A stretch of 64,000 bases of DNA, taken from Bacteroidales bacterium. Lineage in GTDB: Bacteria > Bacteroidota > Bacteroidia > Bacteroidales > VadinHA17. The stretch lies in assembly GCA_024762655.1 (NCBI GenBank), contig JANTHB010000006.1:1-64000 (forward strand), written 5' to 3'. Made by a program: the position numbers and the translations under genes. Position 1 is the first letter of the stretch. The number at the start of each line of letters is the position of its first letter. Under the pieces are notes generated by a model. The model made no database searches. It worked only from the letters and a program-made list of their open reading frames with translations, and was not told where the DNA came from. This document shows, piece after piece, positions 61,811 to 64,000 of the stretch.

Positions 61811-62821
61811 ATGGCCAATTTAACAACGGAATATGCAGGATTAACGCTGAAGAACCCGATTATCGCCGGGGCATCCAATATGGTAACCGATCCTGATATT
61901 GTCAAGAAGCTTGAAGATGCGGGCGTTGCAGCGCTTGTTTACAAATCGCTTTTTGAGGAGCAGATCCAACTTGAGAATCTGCAAATAGAGGAACAAATGA
62001 ATCGTTACTCGAATTTCGACGCCGAAATGTCTCGTTTATTTCCGGAGACGGCAGATGCCGGCACAAAAGAGCATTTGTACAATCTGGAAAAACTCAGGAA
62101 GAACAGTACTGTTCCGGTCATTGCGAGTGTAAATGCCGTGAATGAACAGACGTGGGGAGAGTATGCTATACAGCTGGAAGAAACCGGGGTAGACGCTCTG
62201 GAGGTAAATTTCTATGCGGTGCCCGAAGATCCCGAGAAGGGGGAAGAAGATATTATCCGGGAGCAACTGGATGTATTGCGCGAGATCAAGTCAAAAGTCT
62301 CCATTCCCGTGACGGTCAAATTAAGTCCGTTTTACACCAACATATTGAAAGTAGTCAGGAGTATGGATCAATCCGGCGCTGACGGTTTTGTCCTATTCAA
62401 CCGGCTTTTTCAACCTGACATAGACATTAACTCTGAAAAGCTGGCTTTCCCCTATAACCTCACTCATCCGGAGGAAAACAGGCTGGCCTTGCGTTTCATG
62501 GGACTTTTATTTGATCAGATTGATGCCGGGTTATGTGCCAATGGAGGGATTTTCAGTGGGAGTGATGTAATTAAAATGATCCTGGCCGGAGCTGATGCAG
62601 TCCAGGTCGTCAGCACGCTCTATAAGAACAAACCTGCGCATGTTAGCACGATGCTTGGGGATATAGAGCGTTGGATGGATGAAAAAAACTACAGCAACCT
62701 GGATGATTTCAGGGGTAAACTATCCAAAAAGAATGTAAAGGAACCCTTTGCCTATCAGCGGGGGCAGTATATCGATATTCTGTTGAATTCGGATAAGATA
62801 AAACAGTTGTTTCCTATGTAG
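61811..62821 (+). CDS. Dihydroorotate dehydrogenase-like protein
   Basis: 336 aa FMN TIM barrel. LTLKNPIIAGASNMVTDPDIVKKLEDAGVAALVYKSLFEEQI is the opening of the DHOD-like family; VSIPVTVKLSPFYTNI and CANGGIFSGSDVIKMILAGADAVQVVSTLYKN form the FMN-phosphate site. The position where class 1 DHODs have the catalytic Cys loop does not show an evident Cys, so true pyrD activity is doubtful. Many Bacteroidota carry this gene in addition to pyrD. Oxidoreductase of unknown substrate. Confidence 0.85.
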   Translation: MANLTTEYAGLTLKNPIIAGASNMVTDPDIVKKLEDAGVAALVYKSLFEEQIQLENLQIEEQMNRYSNFDAEMSRLFPETADAGTKEHLYNLEKLRKNSTVPVIASVNAVNEQTWGEYAIQLEETGVDALEVNFYAVPEDPEKGEEDIIREQLDVLREIKSKVSIPVTVKLSPFYTNILKVVRSMDQSGADGFVLFNRLFQPDIDINSEKLAFPYNLTHPEENRLALRFMGLLFDQIDAGLCANGGIFSGSDVIKMILAGADAVQVVSTLYKNKPAHVSTMLGDIERWMDEKNYSNLDDFRGKLSKKNVKEPFAYQRGQYIDILLNSDKIKQLFPM

Positions 62822-62842
62822 GTTTTGATCCTGTTATTTATC

Positions 62843-62871
62843 AAAGCAGAGCCTGCCGGTTCTGCTTTTTT
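62843..62871. terminator. Terminator between DHOD-like gene and def
   Basis: AAAGCAGAGCC-TGCC-GGTTCTGCTTTTTT, one G-T pair in the stem and a T run on the plus strand, placed between two convergent genes. Confidence 0.85.
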
Positions 62872-62872
62872 A

Positions 62873-63448
62873 TTATATATATTCCGGGACTTTCTGTCCG
62901 GGCAGGATCGTACGATAGGCAGCCTTGAAATTCCCCTTACTTATGGCCCTGAGTTTTCCACGGAGCAATTTTTTCCTGAGCGGAGAGACCAGGTCCGTAA
63001 ACAACACGCCATTAAGATGATCATATTCATGCTGAATGATTCTGGAGGCGATGCCGTCATATTCTTCTTCCAGCCATTCTCCTTCAGGATTTTGATAACG
63101 GATTTTTATGGCTTCTTCCCGGTTCACATCTTCACGGATATTCGGTATACTCAGACAGCCTTCATTAAAAGAGACAATATCCCCGAAGCGTTCTGTAATA
63201 TCCGGATTGATAAAAACTTTTTTGAAGTTTTCCAGAGAAGGTTCGTCTTCGGCATACGGGGTAGCATCCACCACAAAAAGCCGGACCGACTGGCCTGTCT
63301 GCGGGGCTGCCAGGCCTACTCCTTCCGAGACATACATGGTCTCGAACATATTCATTATAAAATCTTCTATTCCGGCAATATCTACCGGAATTTCCCGGGC
63401 TGTTTTTCTTAAAACCGGATGCCCGTACACTACTACCGGATAAATCAT
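62873..63448 (-). CDS. def: Peptide deformylase
   Basis: 191 aa. All three motifs present: GVGLAAPQTGQ (40-50), EGCLSIP with the metal-binding Cys, and IIQHEYDHLNGVLF with HExxH. Removes the N-formyl group from nascent proteins. It starts 1 nt after the ruvX stop, hence the two are co-transcribed. Confidence 0.97.
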   Translation of the reverse strand: MIYPVVVYGHPVLRKTAREIPVDIAGIEDFIMNMFETMYVSEGVGLAAPQTGQSVRLFVVDATPYAEDEPSLENFKKVFINPDITERFGDIVSFNEGCLSIPNIREDVNREEAIKIRYQNPEGEWLEEEYDGIASRIIQHEYDHLNGVLFTDLVSPLRKKLLRGKLRAISKGNFKAAYRTILPGQKVPEYI

Positions 63449-63449
63449 A

Positions 63450-63869
63450 TCAATTATTTTTCACCTGTTCCATATAACTCTGCAGGATGATGGTAGCACT
63501 CACTTTATCCACCAGCGCCTTGTCTTTTCTTTTTTCCTTCTTCACTCCTCCTGCCAGGATAGCCTGGTGGGCCATTACAGAAGTGAAACGTTCATCATAG
63601 AGAGAAATCCTTTTCGAAGGGAAAAGCTTGTTAAGCTTTTTCACAAAAGGATTGATCCAACGGATGGCCTGCGAAGGCTGGTTGTTCATCTGCCGGGGAT
63701 ATCCCACCACAAACTCATCCACTTCTTCTTCTGCCAGATATTTTTGCAAAAAATCCCAGATCGTATGTGCCGGCACGGTTGTGAGACCCTGGGCGATGAT
63801 TCTTTGCGGATCTGTCACAGCAATCCCCACCCTTTTTTTCCCATAATCGATAGACATGATCCGTCCCAT
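63450..63869 (-). CDS. ruvX: Putative pre-16S rRNA nuclease / Holliday junction resolvase RuvX (YqgF)
   Basis: 139 aa, RNase H-like fold. SIDYGKKRVGIAVTDPQRIIAQGL is the first strand with the catalytic Asp; VVGYPRQMN and LYDERFTSVMA follow, and the last motif DKALVDKVSATIILQSYM carries the final acidic residue. In E. coli YqgF is linked to 16S rRNA 5' maturation. Confidence 0.95.
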   Translation of the reverse strand: MGRIMSIDYGKKRVGIAVTDPQRIIAQGLTTVPAHTIWDFLQKYLAEEEVDEFVVGYPRQMNNQPSQAIRWINPFVKKLNKLFPSKRISLYDERFTSVMAHQAILAGGVKKEKRKDKALVDKVSATIILQSYMEQVKNN

Positions 63870-63930
63870 ATGCCGACCCTATTTAAAACTATTATAAATT
63901 ACAAAAATACATCTTTTTATCGGCACCTGC

Positions 63931-63964
63931 AAAAAAAGGCCGGCTTGCAGGCCGGCCTTTTTTT
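63931..63964. terminator. Bidirectional terminator
   Basis: AAAAAAGGCCGGC-TTGCAG-GCCGGCCTTTTTT, with A and T runs on both sides. It lies upstream of ruvX and downstream of whatever minus-strand gene follows the window. Confidence 0.88.
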
Positions 63965-64000
63965 ATCCCAAGAGGAGGATGGATTACTCATCTGTTTTAT

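Noticed and set aside
63984-64000. Possible end of a minus-strand gene (..KTDE, stop at 63984-63986) behind the last terminator
   Set aside because: Only four codons are visible, too little to support a feature.

Overview
The window looks like a chromosomal segment of a Bacteroidota bacterium, most likely Bacteroidales-like. The evidence is a SusC/SusD pair with ECF sigma and FecR regulators, a PorT-family barrel and a type IX secretion C-terminal signal, a BlaI/M56-BlaR1 pair carrying TonB_C modules, 6-bladed beta-propeller and BNR lipoprotein/secreted families, and several promoters of the Bacteroidota type (TTTG, 19-20 nt, TAnnTTTG). Genus or species cannot be read from this sequence alone. 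No tRNA, rRNA, CRISPR array, transposase or prophage gene was seen; one small SRP RNA is present.

Layout. 1-7.6 kb: the end of a SpoU/TrmH methyltransferase, a composite repeat region, then purL-ubiE/menG-porT on the minus strand, an SDR dehydrogenase, an Ldh2-type dehydrogenase and a nitroreductase. 7.8-18.5 kb: three very large exported proteins, namely a multidomain lamin-tail protein with a T9SS tail and two tandem paralogous ~1090-residue BNR/sortilin-like propeller proteins. 18.6-25.1 kb: a 41-residue lipoprotein with a beta-barrel partner, GAPDH, a SiaC-like regulator, a MacB/FtsX-type permease and aconitase. 25.5-31.6 kb: a BlaI repressor with its operator/promoter, an unusual M56 receptor with TonB_C-like and TonB-receptor-plug-like modules, a TPR protein and a propeller lipoprotein. 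31.8-36.4 kb: LuxC-type acyl-CoA reductase, a pRiA4b ORF-3-like protein, an AT-rich four-helix-bundle (23S IVP family) cassette buried in repeats, miaA with repeat-eroded ends, a NUDIX hydrolase and a barrel protein.

36.4-41.7 kb (minus strand): a surface-glycan cluster for GDP-D-glycero-D-manno-heptose (hddA, hddC, gmhB; gmhA not present) with GT4 and GT2 glycosyltransferases. 41.8-43.0 kb: SRP RNA, repeats and a YrdC/Sua5-family gene. 43.1-55.0 kb (minus strand): a polysaccharide utilisation locus in the order sigma, FecR, SusC, SusD, GH16, alpha/beta-hydrolase+SGNH esterase, GH31. It is visibly more A+T-rich than its surroundings and probably targets a beta-glucan-like polysaccharide. 55.1-59.4 kb: a trkA-trkH-trkH potassium uptake operon. 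59.5-63.9 kb: ComEC-like protein, dihydroorotate-dehydrogenase-like protein, peptide deformylase and RuvX.

Between the genes lies much repeated, hairpin-rich DNA: a dispersed family with four copies, a MITE-like 146-bp element, a 20-bp palindrome that serves as a terminator in one place and as codons of luxC in another, a 28-bp tandem array that supplies the start of miaA, and a duplicated gene tail. All repeat comparisons, promoter spacings and family names were read by eye and by recall of family motifs; no search was run.
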